A DNA stretch of 64,000 bases from Diaporthe sp. PMI_573 (GCA_021399435.1 JAJTUP010000048.1:310001-374000); one strand, 5' to 3'; counted from the stretch's first letter, positions 23,779-34,333 are shown. Program-made: numbers and translations. Notes: generated by a model not told the origin, from the letters alone.

Positions 23779-25848
23779 ATGGCCCTCGCCTTTGTTCTCG
23801 CAGGCCCTTTTCTCTTGAGCCTGGTTGCGGCCCAAACGCCCGACAATACAGCCGAGAACCATCCCAAACTCACGACCTACAAGTGTACGACCGATGGCGG
23901 ATGCATTGCCCAGAATACAGCCCTCGTTCTCGATGCCTCTTCGCATCGAATCTATCAATCCAATGCGCCTGATTCCAACTGTGGCGATTGGGGGTCTGGG
24001 CCAAACGCAACAGCTTGTCCTGACGAGGAAACATGTCAACAAAACTGTATCCTGCAAGGAATCCCAGACTACACTGCGAATGGGGTATACGCCAATGGCT
24101 CAGACCTGACTCTTCTCATGCTGAGTAGTGACGGCGAGACCGAGTACAGCCCACGCATCTATCTTTTGAACGAGGCTGAAGATGCATACGAGATGCTCCA
24201 GTTGACCGGGCAAGAGTTCGCCTTTGATGTAGACATGAGCAAGCTTCCCTGTGGAATGAACTCGGCACTCTACCTGTCCGAGAGTAAGCAGCTCCTGGAT
24301 ACAATCTTAACCCCTTCCAGAAGAAACGCCTCCCCTCTGTGGCCCTTTATTCCCCCTATTTGTATGAAACCACTCCCTTGGTGCTCTGATAACTGACTCT
24401 GAATGCTGCAGTGGAAGCCACCGGAGGCAAAGACTCGTCAGATATTTCTGTGGCAGGGGCCGAATATGGTGCTGGTTACTGCGACGCTCAGTGCTATGCA
24501 ACTCCATTCATCAATGGCCTGGTAGGCGGCCCCAAGATACAGGCTAGGAGGCTAGGAGTGATGGCCACCAAGACTCTAACACCCTAGTGTAGGGAAACAT
24601 CAACGGAAGCGGTGTCTGCTGCAACGAGCTCGACATTTGGGAAGCTAACTCTCGTGCGACTCATATTGCACCTCACCCATGTAATGTTCCTGGCCTGTAT
24701 GCGTGTGATGCAAACGGCCAGGATTGCGGTGCCAACGGCGTCTGCGACAAGAGCGGTGTAAGCAGCCTTCCCACATGTTTGCTGGCGCCACGCGTTCTCC
24801 CTCACTCGGCAAATGTACTGTTCTTTCCCTGATATATCTCAAATGACTGACCATGGCTGCTTTAGTGTTCGATGAATCCGTACAAGGTAAGCAGCTTCTG
24901 TATACGATCTTAACCCCTTCCAGAAGAAACCTCTCCCCTCTGTGGCACATGCCTCAAATAACTTGTCACACGGCTGGCTCTGAAACAGGCCATGGCCACA
25001 TTGTGACCATTTTCTGCCTTAAGTTATATGAAACTATTCTCTTGGCCCTTTGACAGCTGACTCGGAATGCTGCAGATGGGACACCCGGAATACTACGGCC
25101 TCGACCTAGAGGTTGACACGACCCGGCCCTTTACCGTTGTCACACGTAAGCAGCCTCCAACAATGACCTTATTTGAACCCTCTCGAGGGGATACCTCGGA
25201 CAAAATGACTTGTGGCTGGCCTTCTCACGTTGCACTTTCATTTTCTTTTCCTTGCTGCTTCTCGACTGTCAGGCTGGAGCCACACTCCGGCTTCCTCATT
25301 CCTCTACTTGGACCAAGCTGCTTCTCTATTGCATTGACGGCTGACGCTGAAATGCTGCAGAATTCCCCTCTGATGAGAGCGGTCAGCTCACCGCTATCAG
25401 ACGCTTCTATATTCAGGACGGAACAACGATCGAAATGCCCGCCACGGCGATGGAGGGTGTTCCAACACAGAACTTTTTGGATAACGAGTATTGTAATGCA
25501 ACAGGCGCAGATAAGTACATGGATTTGGGAGCAACGGAGGGAATGGGCGCGGCTATGAGCCGTGGGATGGTCCTTGTCTTCAGCATATGGTGGGACAAGG
25601 GCGGCTTTATGGAGTGGCTAGATGGACTGAGCTCGAACGCTGGGCCTTGCAATGCAACCGAGGGAGACCCCGAGTTCATCAAGTCCATCCAGCCTGATAC
25701 ACAGGTTACTTTCAGCCAGATCAGGTGGGGCGACATTGGGTCAACATTCTCAGGTTCCGCCAATGGGACGAGTGGCACGAATGGCTCAGGATCAGGTGTG
25801 ACGCCTTTACCACGACGGCTCATGCAGGGCCTCACGCTCCATGGATGA
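23779..25848 (+). CDS. Secreted GH7 endo-beta-1,4-glucanase (EG1/Cel7B type), no CBM1
   Basis: Hydrolyses internal beta-1,4-glucosidic bonds in cellulose with retention. Six exons (23779-24283, 24412-24521, 24593-24757, 24866-24886, 25076-25145, 25361-25848) encode 452 residues. It starts with a signal peptide (MALAFVLAGPFLLSLVAAQ), then the GH7 opening HPKLTTYKCTTDGGC. The catalytic block CCNELDIWEANSR keeps the E-x-D-x-x-E nucleophile/acid-base set. GMVLVFSIWWDKGG and FSQIRWGDIGSTF complete the core. It lacks the longer loops of cellobiohydrolases, so the endo type is favoured. After the core only a short Gly/Ser/Thr linker and an odd tail follow; no cellulose-binding module is seen. Exon 4 is a 21-nt microexon (CSMNPYK). 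At least three of the five introns are introner-like copies, which is unusual for this family. Confidence 0.88.
24284..24411 (+). mobile_element. Introner-like intron, copy 2 (GH7 intron 1)
   Basis: 128-bp intron, again splitting an ATG (A|TG) followed by GA, as in the PPPDE copy. It begins GTAAGCAGCTCCTGGATACA, continues ATCTTAACCCCTTCCAGAAG and ends CTGATAACTGACTCTGAATGCTGCAG when its last parts are joined. It lacks the internal AACAGGC..TGGCCAC block, so it looks like an internal deletion derivative. Confidence 0.8.
24758..24865 (+). mobile_element. Possible degenerate introner-like intron (GH7 intron 3)
   Basis: 108-bp intron beginning GTAAGCAGCCTTCCC and ending ATGACTGACCATGGCTGCTTTAG when read through its branch site. 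It shares the first nine bases and a CTGAC..TGCTNNAG 3' layout with the family, but the middle does not align convincingly by eye. It may be a decayed member or an ordinary intron. Confidence 0.35.
24887..25075 (+). mobile_element. Introner-like intron, copy 3 (GH7 intron 4)
   Basis: 189-bp intron in phase 0 (AAG|ATG). It begins GTAAGCAGCTTCTGTATACG, then ATCTTAACCCCTTCCAGAAG, which matches copy 2 at all 20 positions. It has the internal block AACAGGCCATGGCCACATTG and ends AGCTGACTCGGAATGCTGCAG. It combines the 5' half of copy 2 with the internal block of copy 1 and is the best full-length member. Confidence 0.82.
25146..25360 (+). mobile_element. Introner-like intron, copy 4 (GH7 intron 5, diverged)
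   Basis: 215-bp intron in phase 1 (C|AA). It begins GTAAGCAGCCTCC, keeps a TGACTTGT..GGCTGGC stretch comparable with TAACTTGT..GGCTGGC of copy 3, has TCAGGCTGGAGCCACACTCC at the internal-block position, and ends GGCTGACGCTGAAATGCTGCAG in its last parts. It is more diverged than copies 1-3 but collinear. Confidence 0.65.
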
Positions 25849-27315
25849 GCCGCCGCAGGTAGGTTTTGCAGAAGAGGCCAAAAGCCCGGCACGGTGCCTG
25901 ACTTTGTCATAAGTATTTCTCGCCCCGAGGCCGAAGAGTTTCTAAAGGCACTACTAGTGGTCGAGATGGTCGGCACCATGGCTTCATGAGACTGCTATTT
26001 CAATTGCACATAGTTTTATAAATCAATTGTGGAAATAGGCACATTTGCTTAGACACATTCACATCAAGGTCACGTAACCACCATAGATAGCGGCTATAGT
26101 CAGAGGCATAGGTTATAGCCATCCAGCTACACTGGTATTTTCCTTCCTAAATACCTCCGAATCTACTATCCACCAACCAAACTAGATGTATACACAATAC
26201 CTAGCTAACACTGATTAGTGGTTGCAAGGGCGACTACAGACAGTAGGGCTTGAAGAGACAGACTACTGCTTCGAGGCTTTGTTTATCAACCCTCGGAAGC
26301 AGCTGTACTAACACTGCGAAGTATCGGCACACTTGTACAGTCGACGTACAGCTGCGACAACAAGCAGCCATCGCGACTTGAGCGTAAGTGTTCATTCGGC
26401 TCTGCGAGCGTCCATGAAGCCTTGAACAACACCGGCCCCACCGAGCCCTAGGCTCAACGTTTGTTCTCGTCACCAACTTCATCTTGTGTTCCGGAAATGC
26501 CGTGAGCAACGAAGGAAGCTAGACAAGGCAGCTGTGACGGTACGGCTCTTATGTACTGCTAGAATGGCCAATCTGGGCAGATTGGTTATTATGGTCTTTT
26601 GGCCGGGACACTCGCTTTGCTAGCAGTAAGCAAGCCCGTCTCAGCAGCATGAAAGACAATTGTACTACCTTTAGTATGATGTATTTGGTTAAGACTTTTA
26701 GCACAGTATAGATTTAAGTTAAATAACTTGCTCAGATATGTTGAACAGACAAGCAGAGCAAAAAATAATAAGACCCGGCAATCCACAGACAACAGGGAAT
26801 GCACATAGAGGTTGAAGAGCTCCCACAGGAGCACGCATACAAGGGGTCTCATTAGATCAAAAGCAAAGAGACGCATGTGTGACACATGCGCCCCGTCTGC
26901 ATATGCATCAACGCGGGAACGGACATGTCTTAGCATTACGCAGGTGCCCAAGGGGAACGTGTAAGCACCTGAGTGACCGGAGGATTGTTATTACCTCAGC
27001 TTGCAATGTGGGATCACTCACTGGGGGCCAACAAGAAACAGCACCCAGTGAACAGGGCGGAACGTATCACGCCAACATCCTTCGCCCTTACCTGCTTTTC
27101 TATCAACCTTTCCTCTTCCTTCCTTGGCTTCCCAACCCATCCTAGCGCATGCTGCGGCTTACGAACCAGGGGGCTACTCGACACCACCTCGCTTTCTTCC
27201 AGGAGCCCATCATACACCCGCCTGCCACGGTCAACCCCTCACTATCCCATGAAGTCATCATCAACTGAGAAACAATACCGACTCCAACATCTAAGCTGAC
27301 AAGCCCACCCCCAAG
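25849..27315. other. Spacer between GH7 and CBM9-like genes
   Basis: No gene recognised. Composition is near balanced to AT-rich. An inverted repeat with perfect 9-bp arms and a 1-bp centre (CGCATGTGT / ACACATGCG) is at 26872-26890. The right end forms the CBM9-like gene's promoter. Confidence 0.5.
26872..26890. repeat. Small perfect inverted repeat
   Basis: Arms CGCATGTGT and ACACATGCG separated by one base, about 430 bp upstream of the CBM9-like start. It could be a site for a dimeric regulator; no known factor is assigned. Confidence 0.5.
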
Positions 27316-28426
27316 ATGCTTTTCATTTCTACAGTCTTCATAGCTCTCGTCTCGGCAGTTCCCAGTCTGCTTTCCAGGCCATCCCTCGAGGTTCCTGCCT
27401 GTCCCAATGCGGGAATTGTCTCGTACAACACCTCCGTCCCTGACAAGGGGCTGTTCCCTCTGACACAGGTCGATATCTGCTACGATGACAGCTCAATCCA
27501 CGTCAAGTTCACTGCTTTTGAGGAGAAGGACTTCTACTGTATGCCATCTGGTCCTCCCTTCTGCTGGCCTCGATCGACGGTTCCTTGCAGCCAGGCACCA
27601 TACTGACCCCAAGATCACAGACAACCAAAGCCTCACCACCAATGGAGAAATATACAACTACGAGGTGATGGAAGCGTTCATCGTACGTACTTTGACGAAT
27701 AAAAGACCGGAGTCGCCGCGTAGCACAAGCTACAGTCATCTTGCAGCAGCGCCCTTTGGCTACTGAGCAATATCACTTGCTGGCATTATTTACGGATTTT
27801 TAGTTGAAATATGACTAATTTGTGTTCTGCCCTAGCATCGTGGCACAAACAACCCTCAGACCTATCTCGAGTTCGAGGTAGCCCCCAATAATGTCACTTT
27901 TCAAGCCTTCAGTAAGCACCCGCTCTTGCTCTGGGAAGCTCAGATCCTTCCTACGTGTGGTACTATTCCAAATGGCTTGATAAGAGACCATTCGCCAGCT
28001 GCGACCCAGTGGGGAAGACCGCAGGCAAATCCTTCACTCTTGGCATTCTGGACTGGTGGCCCTTTTACAAGTTGCCTGAGAAGCTGACTCGGGGCCCGTT
28101 TCCAATCAGTCTATAATCCGTCCAAGTTTCGGGTGGATGGTGCTGCGTTCGACCGTTTCTATATCACCGATTTAGCTGCAGACGGTATTACTGCTAGCAC
28201 AACTCTCGACTACGCCGACGAGCTGTGGGTAACCAACGTCCAGCTTCCACTGGGCCTTTTCAATGTTGACATTGGCACGGCCCAGGGAACAGAATGGCGA
28301 ATGAACTTTTTCCGCACAATCACTAGTCCAACGGCGTTCCCTAGCCAGAGCTACGGGTCTTGGAGCCCTCCTGACAAGGTCAACTTCCATATAACTCCTT
28401 TCTTTGGAGACGTCACTTTCATCTGA
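27316..28426 (+). CDS. Secreted CBM9-like carbohydrate-binding domain protein
   Basis: Four exons (27316-27538, 27621-27682, 27836-27911, 28110-28426) encode 225 residues. It has a signal peptide (MLFISTVFIALVSAVPS). The mature part resembles the fungal family 9-like carbohydrate-binding domain: an early VDICYDDSSIHVKFTA strand, then NGEIYNYEVMEAFIHRGTNN, YLEFEVAPNNVTFQAFIYNPSK and a late EWRMNFFRTI..SWSPP segment. Family proteins are beta-sandwiches found alone or attached to glycanases; here it stands alone, with no catalytic domain. Its position 1.5 kb downstream of a GH7 cellulase on the same strand suggests a shared role in polysaccharide degradation, though co-regulation is only inferred. 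The third intron (198 bp) also begins GTAAGCA and has GCTGACTCGG near its 3' end. Confidence 0.72.
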
Positions 28427-29506
28427 AACCGCAGGGGAGCTGGAGATGAAGTCTAGCATTCGAGGCTGGCAACGCCCTTGCGCTCAAGCACCAGGAAGAC
28501 AGTAGCTCGCTAGTTACTTCAATAGCAAATATGCGTTTTGGTGAACAAATGACATTTCAGAAAATCAACAGGGGAAAAAGAAGGAGAAAGGAAAGAGGAC
28601 ACCAAGTCCACTGCAGAATAGAAAAGTTGGCTGCAGTGTCTGAATTCCAGAGGCAAACCCGGCACATGGCTTGGAATTTCATTTCCTACAGAAAGAGACG
28701 TAATCAAATGAGAATTGGTAGCAGGCGCCTGCTCTGTGTCCAGAACAAAATCCTCAAGACGGACCCAGACATGCCTGCCACAGAAAGTGTCCGCGAGGCC
28801 CAAGAGCTCCAAGGTTTACATCTTTGATGTGTTCCTCCAGGAGTCTACTCGACGGCTTGCTTGGCAGTCTTTTCCTCTGTTGATCGAGGCTGTAGGGACA
28901 AGGGACCAGCTATATTATATCTACAACGGTGGTAAAAACTGCAACATGATTTGATGGTATCTTGATTGTTTTACACACGAAAATATCCCACTGCCTATTG
29001 AGCTGGGGTGCCTGGGTGGGCTGGCCACACAGGCACTCGTAGTTTTGCCATGAATCATATGTAAGTGATCAGTGAATATAATCAGCCCCAAGCCCCTTCA
29101 TACAAGCCACAGCCCACAACCATAGGTGCTTGTGCGACCCACCCTGATGCCTTAACTGTATCCCTCACTTGCATTTGGCTTATCATTGTCCATGAAGTGT
29201 AGCCAGCTGTATGAGTCAGCTTCAACTAGGCTCAACCACCTGTGCTCCAAGGATGCCAGCTCACACTGATGTTTGGAACCTAGCGCTCCTCTTCCTCTTC
29301 GAAAGGGCCCTTCACAAGAAACTGCTGGCTACCCTCATCGGGGGCCCGTAATGCTGAATGCTAGCAAGGGAGTTTCTTGCCTAGACCCTACAGGCTCAGA
29401 GGGGGGAGGGGATAATAATTACGTTTGCTTGAAGCTGTCTGCTTCGGACCTTGAAGGCACGTGCCATCGCTCCTCCTTCCCCGAGCACACTCAGCCATTA
29501 ACGTCT
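28427..29506. other. Spacer between CBM9-like and CET1 genes (convergent)
   Basis: No gene recognised. It is the 3' flank of both convergent genes, and the right edge of the less GC-rich accessory block falls here. Confidence 0.5.
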
Positions 29507-32379
29507 TCAGGAAGGCGGCACCATCTCCCGTGCCTTTCTTGCCAGCGTGCGAATATTGTTAACGAAACCCTCAACGAGAAAGTCATAATTGTGGGGCTCG
29601 CCACGCATGGCCCGGCCCCCCTGGTCAAGAACCGCACCGGCGTCCAGCTCGATTTCCAGCTCATGTATCTTGACTTGGTGAGAAGTGTGCTTGAGAATGT
29701 CAGTTTTTAACTGGCCTGCGGGCAAGACGGACGGGATGGGTGACATACATTGGGGCCGGGCTCTGTCTGCGTGACCTGCGTCAGGTCAACCCGGTAATTC
29801 CCCTGCTTGTAACTCAAGCGATCTTTGTGTCGGTCTGACTTGCTGTCCCGACCCCCAGCCTGGTTCAGCTCTTCGAGCTCATCGATAGGGTGTGTCCAGT
29901 CTACTTCGACATTGACGCTGACACGGCAGTCTAGATCGCACTGAGGGAAAACTATGTGCAGATCGGCAACTTTGCCCTTGATGATCGCAGCCTTGGCCTT
30001 GCCCGTCTTCTGATCCGACGTGACCCTGACCGCCGCCGACTTGTTTCCCAGCAATTGGTGGAGAGCAGGGTGCAGTTGCTGGCGCAGGTGGTTCGGAACC
30101 TTGTAAAACCTATCTGACTCTCTGAGGTGAACGTAATTGATGGGTACTCGAGGTTCAGGAAGGTTCCTATTCTTGGGGTTCTGTGGGCTGGCCTCGGCAA
30201 CCAAAAAATTGAGAAACTCGTTGTACCCCTTATGTTGTGCCTATTGGACGAAGATGTCAGTGGTTTTGGCCGCACGGCAGTGTCGGTTTCAATTTCCCAG
30301 GGCATCGCTCACCTCCGTCATGCTGCTAACGAAGCTGGTGTTGTTGCTATGTGCAAGGACAGCCTCTGACTGGACTTGGAACGATATTCGCTGATTTGGT
30401 GAGTTCCGATCAGTGACGTGACCCAGCTTGGCCTCTATCTCGTACTGAACGCCGTTGTTGGGGTCGTGTATGCTGCCAAGCTCCCCATTGTTCACCACAA
30501 GCAAGAACAAGAAGTCTGCGACAGTCCTGGACATCTCATCAAATGGTGTTGAGTTGCTGACTGTCATCTCCCACGGTCCCAGGAGGCTCGGCTTTTGACT
30601 CGACACTGTGACTGGTGGGGTCTGGTTTGAAGCCGCAGCTGGTGCTGGAGCCTGCGTGTTGGACCGTGCTGTTTCTGGGGAGGCGTGTCGGCTGGAAGAT
30701 CGGTCTTGGCGCCCCGGTTGCAACTGGTCAGCCTTGCCGTTGATTTGGCCATGATTCACATTCGATTTTCGCAGAACAAAGTTGTTGTGCCTGAGAGGCT
30801 CCTTTTTGTAGACATGAGCCCATATTGGAGGCGCAGCATGCCGTCGCTTTCGCCGGGCAACCATTGGTGAGGTAGAGGGGCGGCCTGGGCGTGTAGAGGT
30901 CTGCTGTCTGTGTACGCCGTTGGCTTCGAAGGGAGGTGGTCGGGGTTCTTGTCGCTCGAGCTCGTCAGGTTGGACATCCCTGTCGTCCATCTTTCGCTTG
31001 GCAGGGGTCGGGGCACGTTCCACCCTCGTGGCGGGCGTGGGTGGAGCGTCGGGCCTCCCTTGGAAGGGGTTTTGGTGAGCCTGTTGAGCCTCTCGGTGGT
31101 CCCAGTCGCTGGGTTGGCCAGACGGGCCAGAGATGGAAGCCTGTGAGTGGTGCCCGGCGCTGGAGGGCAGACTTGGAACGCGGGTCTTTGGGCTCACACT
31201 GAGACTGCGGCCGCGCTCGCTGTGGGAAAGCGACCGACGCTGTGGGTCCGCCGCCTGAGAATTTTCGAGCATGCTGGAGGCTCTCTGAACAGTAGGATAA
31301 GGCGGGGCTTGTGGACGCTGGGGGGCACCGGGTGAGGCCTGGTGCGGTTGTTGTTGTTGTTGCTGCTGCTGATGCTGCTGCTGCTGCTGATGCTGCTGCT
31401 GCTGCTGCTGGGTCTGATACGGTGGATATGGTGGACCAGAGGGATGAAGGCGTTGTTGGTACGGGCTCTGTGGCTGCGCAAAAGCCGGTGGTCCTGCAGA
31501 ATGTTGTCTTTGTCCGGAGGATAAAGGTGGGCCGAGGGGCGTCGAAGGCTGCGAGGGTTGTCTAATGCGCTCTGGGGGCTGCTGGTAACCTGTCGAGATG
31601 GGACTGGCGTATTGCTGGGGCAGGTACTGGTGTTGACTTTGAGCAGAGGTCGGTGTGGGATTCGAATGGATCGACATTGACCGTTGGTGCTGGGCAAGAT
31701 ACGAGTGACTGCCGCCAGGCGTACCGACAGGGGGGGTCTGCGGCGGTATGGAGTGCTGACCTTGAGAGTATGCCGGAGGAGGGCCTGGGCTCTGAACGGG
31801 AGCGGGAGCGTGTGGATAGCTGTCCCTGGGAGGATATGCGCCGGCAGGAGGATATCGACTTTGCTGGATCGGGCTTGCAGAATCCGGAAGGGGGTGGCCT
31901 GGGCTTGGGAACGGGTAAGCCGCACCCGCAGTGCCCGCTGAGGCCTGCCTGCTGTAGGGAGAGTGAGGAATGTGAACAGAGCCTGCGCTTGGCGAGCGCA
32001 CGTTGTTGGTGGACAACTGCTGCTGCAGAGGAGGCGGCGGCGGGCGGGCGGGAGCACCGTATGTCGTCGAGGCCGGTGGGTAGGGCGGGGGCGATGCGAA
32101 TGCAGTCTGGTGGGCGACGTACTCGTGCGAGAGAGATCGAGGGGGGGATGCTTGCACCGGCTGGCTGTGGTCGCGGAAAGAGTGAGGTGGTGGAACAGAT
32201 TGAATGGGGGTCGAGGGGTGTGGGTGCTGTGGATGCTGCTGATGTGTCTGTTGTCGAGACTGAGCGGGAGCTGGAGCTGGAGCTGGAGCTGCAGCTGCAG
32301 CTTGAGGTTTGCCTGACGCTGGCGCGGCCTGGGGAGGTGGCCCACCGCCTTCATTCATTATCGATGCCAAATCCATCAT
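29507..32379 (-). CDS. CET1: mRNA-capping enzyme beta subunit, RNA 5'-triphosphatase (Cet1-like)
   Basis: Removes the gamma phosphate from nascent pre-mRNA 5' ends, the first step of capping in the nucleus. Exons (minus): 32379-30313, 30240-29749 and, if the last junction is right, 29710-29507, for 920 residues. The first 600 residues are a Pro/Gln/Ser-rich tail with a Gln/His tract (about 31340-31405). The catalytic tunnel domain follows: YEIEAKLG (motif A, about residue 646) with the metal-binding Glu pair, then NYRVDLTQV and HELEIELD (motif C). NFLVAEAS after splice 1 and FVEGFVNNIRTLARKAREM-like sequence at the end fit fungal Cet1. The second intron would be only 38 bp (29711-29748; GTATGT..CCAG). 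That is very short, so the junction, or a sequence error, needs checking. It shares a promoter region with RPN2. Confidence 0.85.
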
Positions 32380-34333
32380 GCCGTCCTATCCTGTGTGCCT
32401 CCTTGTTCAGCGTTTGTCCGCGGGATGTCGGTCTTTGGGGTTGGATGGGCGAGGGCGGTGGGTTTGCGCCTGGGAGAATTCGGACGAGAATAGAGGGGAG
32501 CTGTCGCGTGTGTCGCAGACCCTGGCTCCTCCAACCAACGGCGGCTTGGTGCGCCTTGCTTCCCCCTGCCTGCCGGCCCTGGTGGGGAGGCCCGAGGTGA
32601 AGACAAAAGAAAGACAGCTCCGTGGCTACTCTACTTCAACAATGCCATTGCCCGGGAGTTGTGGGACGGAGGCGCGCAAACGGCTGTGGCCGCGGAGGCG
32701 GAGGCGGAGGCGGAGGCGGAGGCGGAGGCGGAGGAGGGGAGGGCCCCGAGAGGCAGAGGGGAGGTGGTATCCTTGGCCAGGTGCAAATAAAGAGTACCTG
32801 AACTATGGGTGGACGGGCGACGGTGGCATCGCCTCCGTGGTCCGGTCGCGTTGGTGACAGTCGAGCCGACGGGCGCAGCAGCAGTGCAGTGGCTGGGGAT
32901 GAGCTGTTGGATGGGCTGGGTTGTGATCCGGACGGACCAACATGGTTTTGTCACACGTCAAAGTCAATGAGCAGTTGAGATTGAGCCAGGCGCGTGCGGC
33001 GGAGACGGACGGGATGCGATGGCCCTGCGCGACACGCGACGACGGCGATTCGCAAGGCAAATGCGAAAGGATGTCGGGTGCAGGAAAAGGGCAGGATGCG
33101 AAGCCCGGGCGGGGGGATGCGCACACACAATCAGAGCGGACGGATATGATGGCAGACAGGACGGGCGGGCAGGCGGGCGGGCAGGCGGGCAGATAGCTAG
33201 GTGTATGTATAGCTTTCACCTGACGTGCATGAAGATTGTAGATGTAGATGGGCAGGCAGGCAGACAGACAGACAGAGAGACAGACAGATGGATGCGTGGA
33301 TATGGGTGTCGGGGTTGGTATGTATGCGCGCGCGGGCGTGGATGTGCTGTAGGCGCAGGCGTGAGGCTTCATGAACCCCCCGGGGGCGGCATCACATTCA
33401 AATGGGAGGGAGGTCTGCTTAATAAAACCTGCAGGCGCGCAATGCCACCGACCCGTACCAGCCCCGGTGCTGCTAGCTGCCACCTGCCACCTGCCTCTCA
33501 GACCTCTGGCATCTCCCCTCTATCCCCTGGCCCCGGCGACCCCCCCCCCTCACTGCAGCCAGATTGGGCCTGAGAGCTGAGCGGCGAGGCGGCGAGGGTG
33601 GGCGTTAGTGGGCCCGGTGTAGCTGTCTGCATGCGGCCGTGGCGGTTGTTGGAGGCACTTGTCAAGTAGCCGGCTGTGTCAGTCCCCAATGTACCGTGCT
33701 CCCAGCCATCATCACATCATCGTTATGAATCCCAAGTGAATATAGGGACTGTACCTTTATTTTTGCTCTTCACATCCCCAGATAAGGAAGGCATTTGTCT
33801 ACATGACGTCTGCATGCGACAGGGCCGCGAGGAACTTGCCATGCTGCGCCTGCCGGATTCAGACAGATGGCGGTACTATGGCAAAAGAACACTGCTCAGT
33901 GCTGTTAACAATGCGCCAGTCTCCACCCCAGTGCACGCAGGGACGGGAGTGCTTACATAACACACCCCACCCTGTCTGATTGGCCATGAGCCCGGCTGCC
34001 TTCGCTCTACCTAAGTACCTAGGTACCTAGATAGGTACCTAGGTAGATACATAGTGACACGGGTGCAGCAGCTTTTCGCCAGGCAGAGCTGGCCCTGACG
34101 TGGATGCAACACACGCTCGAGCCTCCTTGGCGCCTCTGCTGCCATCATCCCCCATCGACTAGTCTTCAGGCCTGCAAAACACCCCATCACCATCAACGTC
34201 AACATCTCAACAACGCCTCGGGGATATCCCTTCATTCCCTGCCAACTATCCTCGAACCTTCCCATCTCCGCGTCGGCCCGTGCAGTCTGCGCTCCAGCCT
34301 TCCTCTTCTCTTCCTCCCTCATCTCGAGCAGCA
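32380..34333. other. Divergent promoter region CET1 / RPN2
   Basis: 1.95 kb with no gene recognised. It holds a GCGGAG hexamer repeat (32692-32734), GGGCAGGC and GACA repeats (33160-33190 and 33250-33292), and a pair of TACCTAGGTA palindromes (34016 and 34036) about 300 bp before the RPN2 ATG. Overlapping frames are low in complexity. Confidence 0.5.
34012..34048. repeat. Paired TACCTAGGTA palindromes upstream of RPN2
   Basis: Exact decamers at 34016-34025 and 34036-34045 with further partial copies around them, forming an imperfect extended dyad comparable with 9369-9410. They are about 290-320 bp upstream of the RPN2 start codon. Confidence 0.8.

Noticed and set aside
31194..32354. 386-codon frame on the minus strand and a 315-codon + frame at 31653-32600
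   Set aside because: Both are shadows of the CET1 low-complexity N-terminal coding region. The CET1 frame is supported by its catalytic domain.
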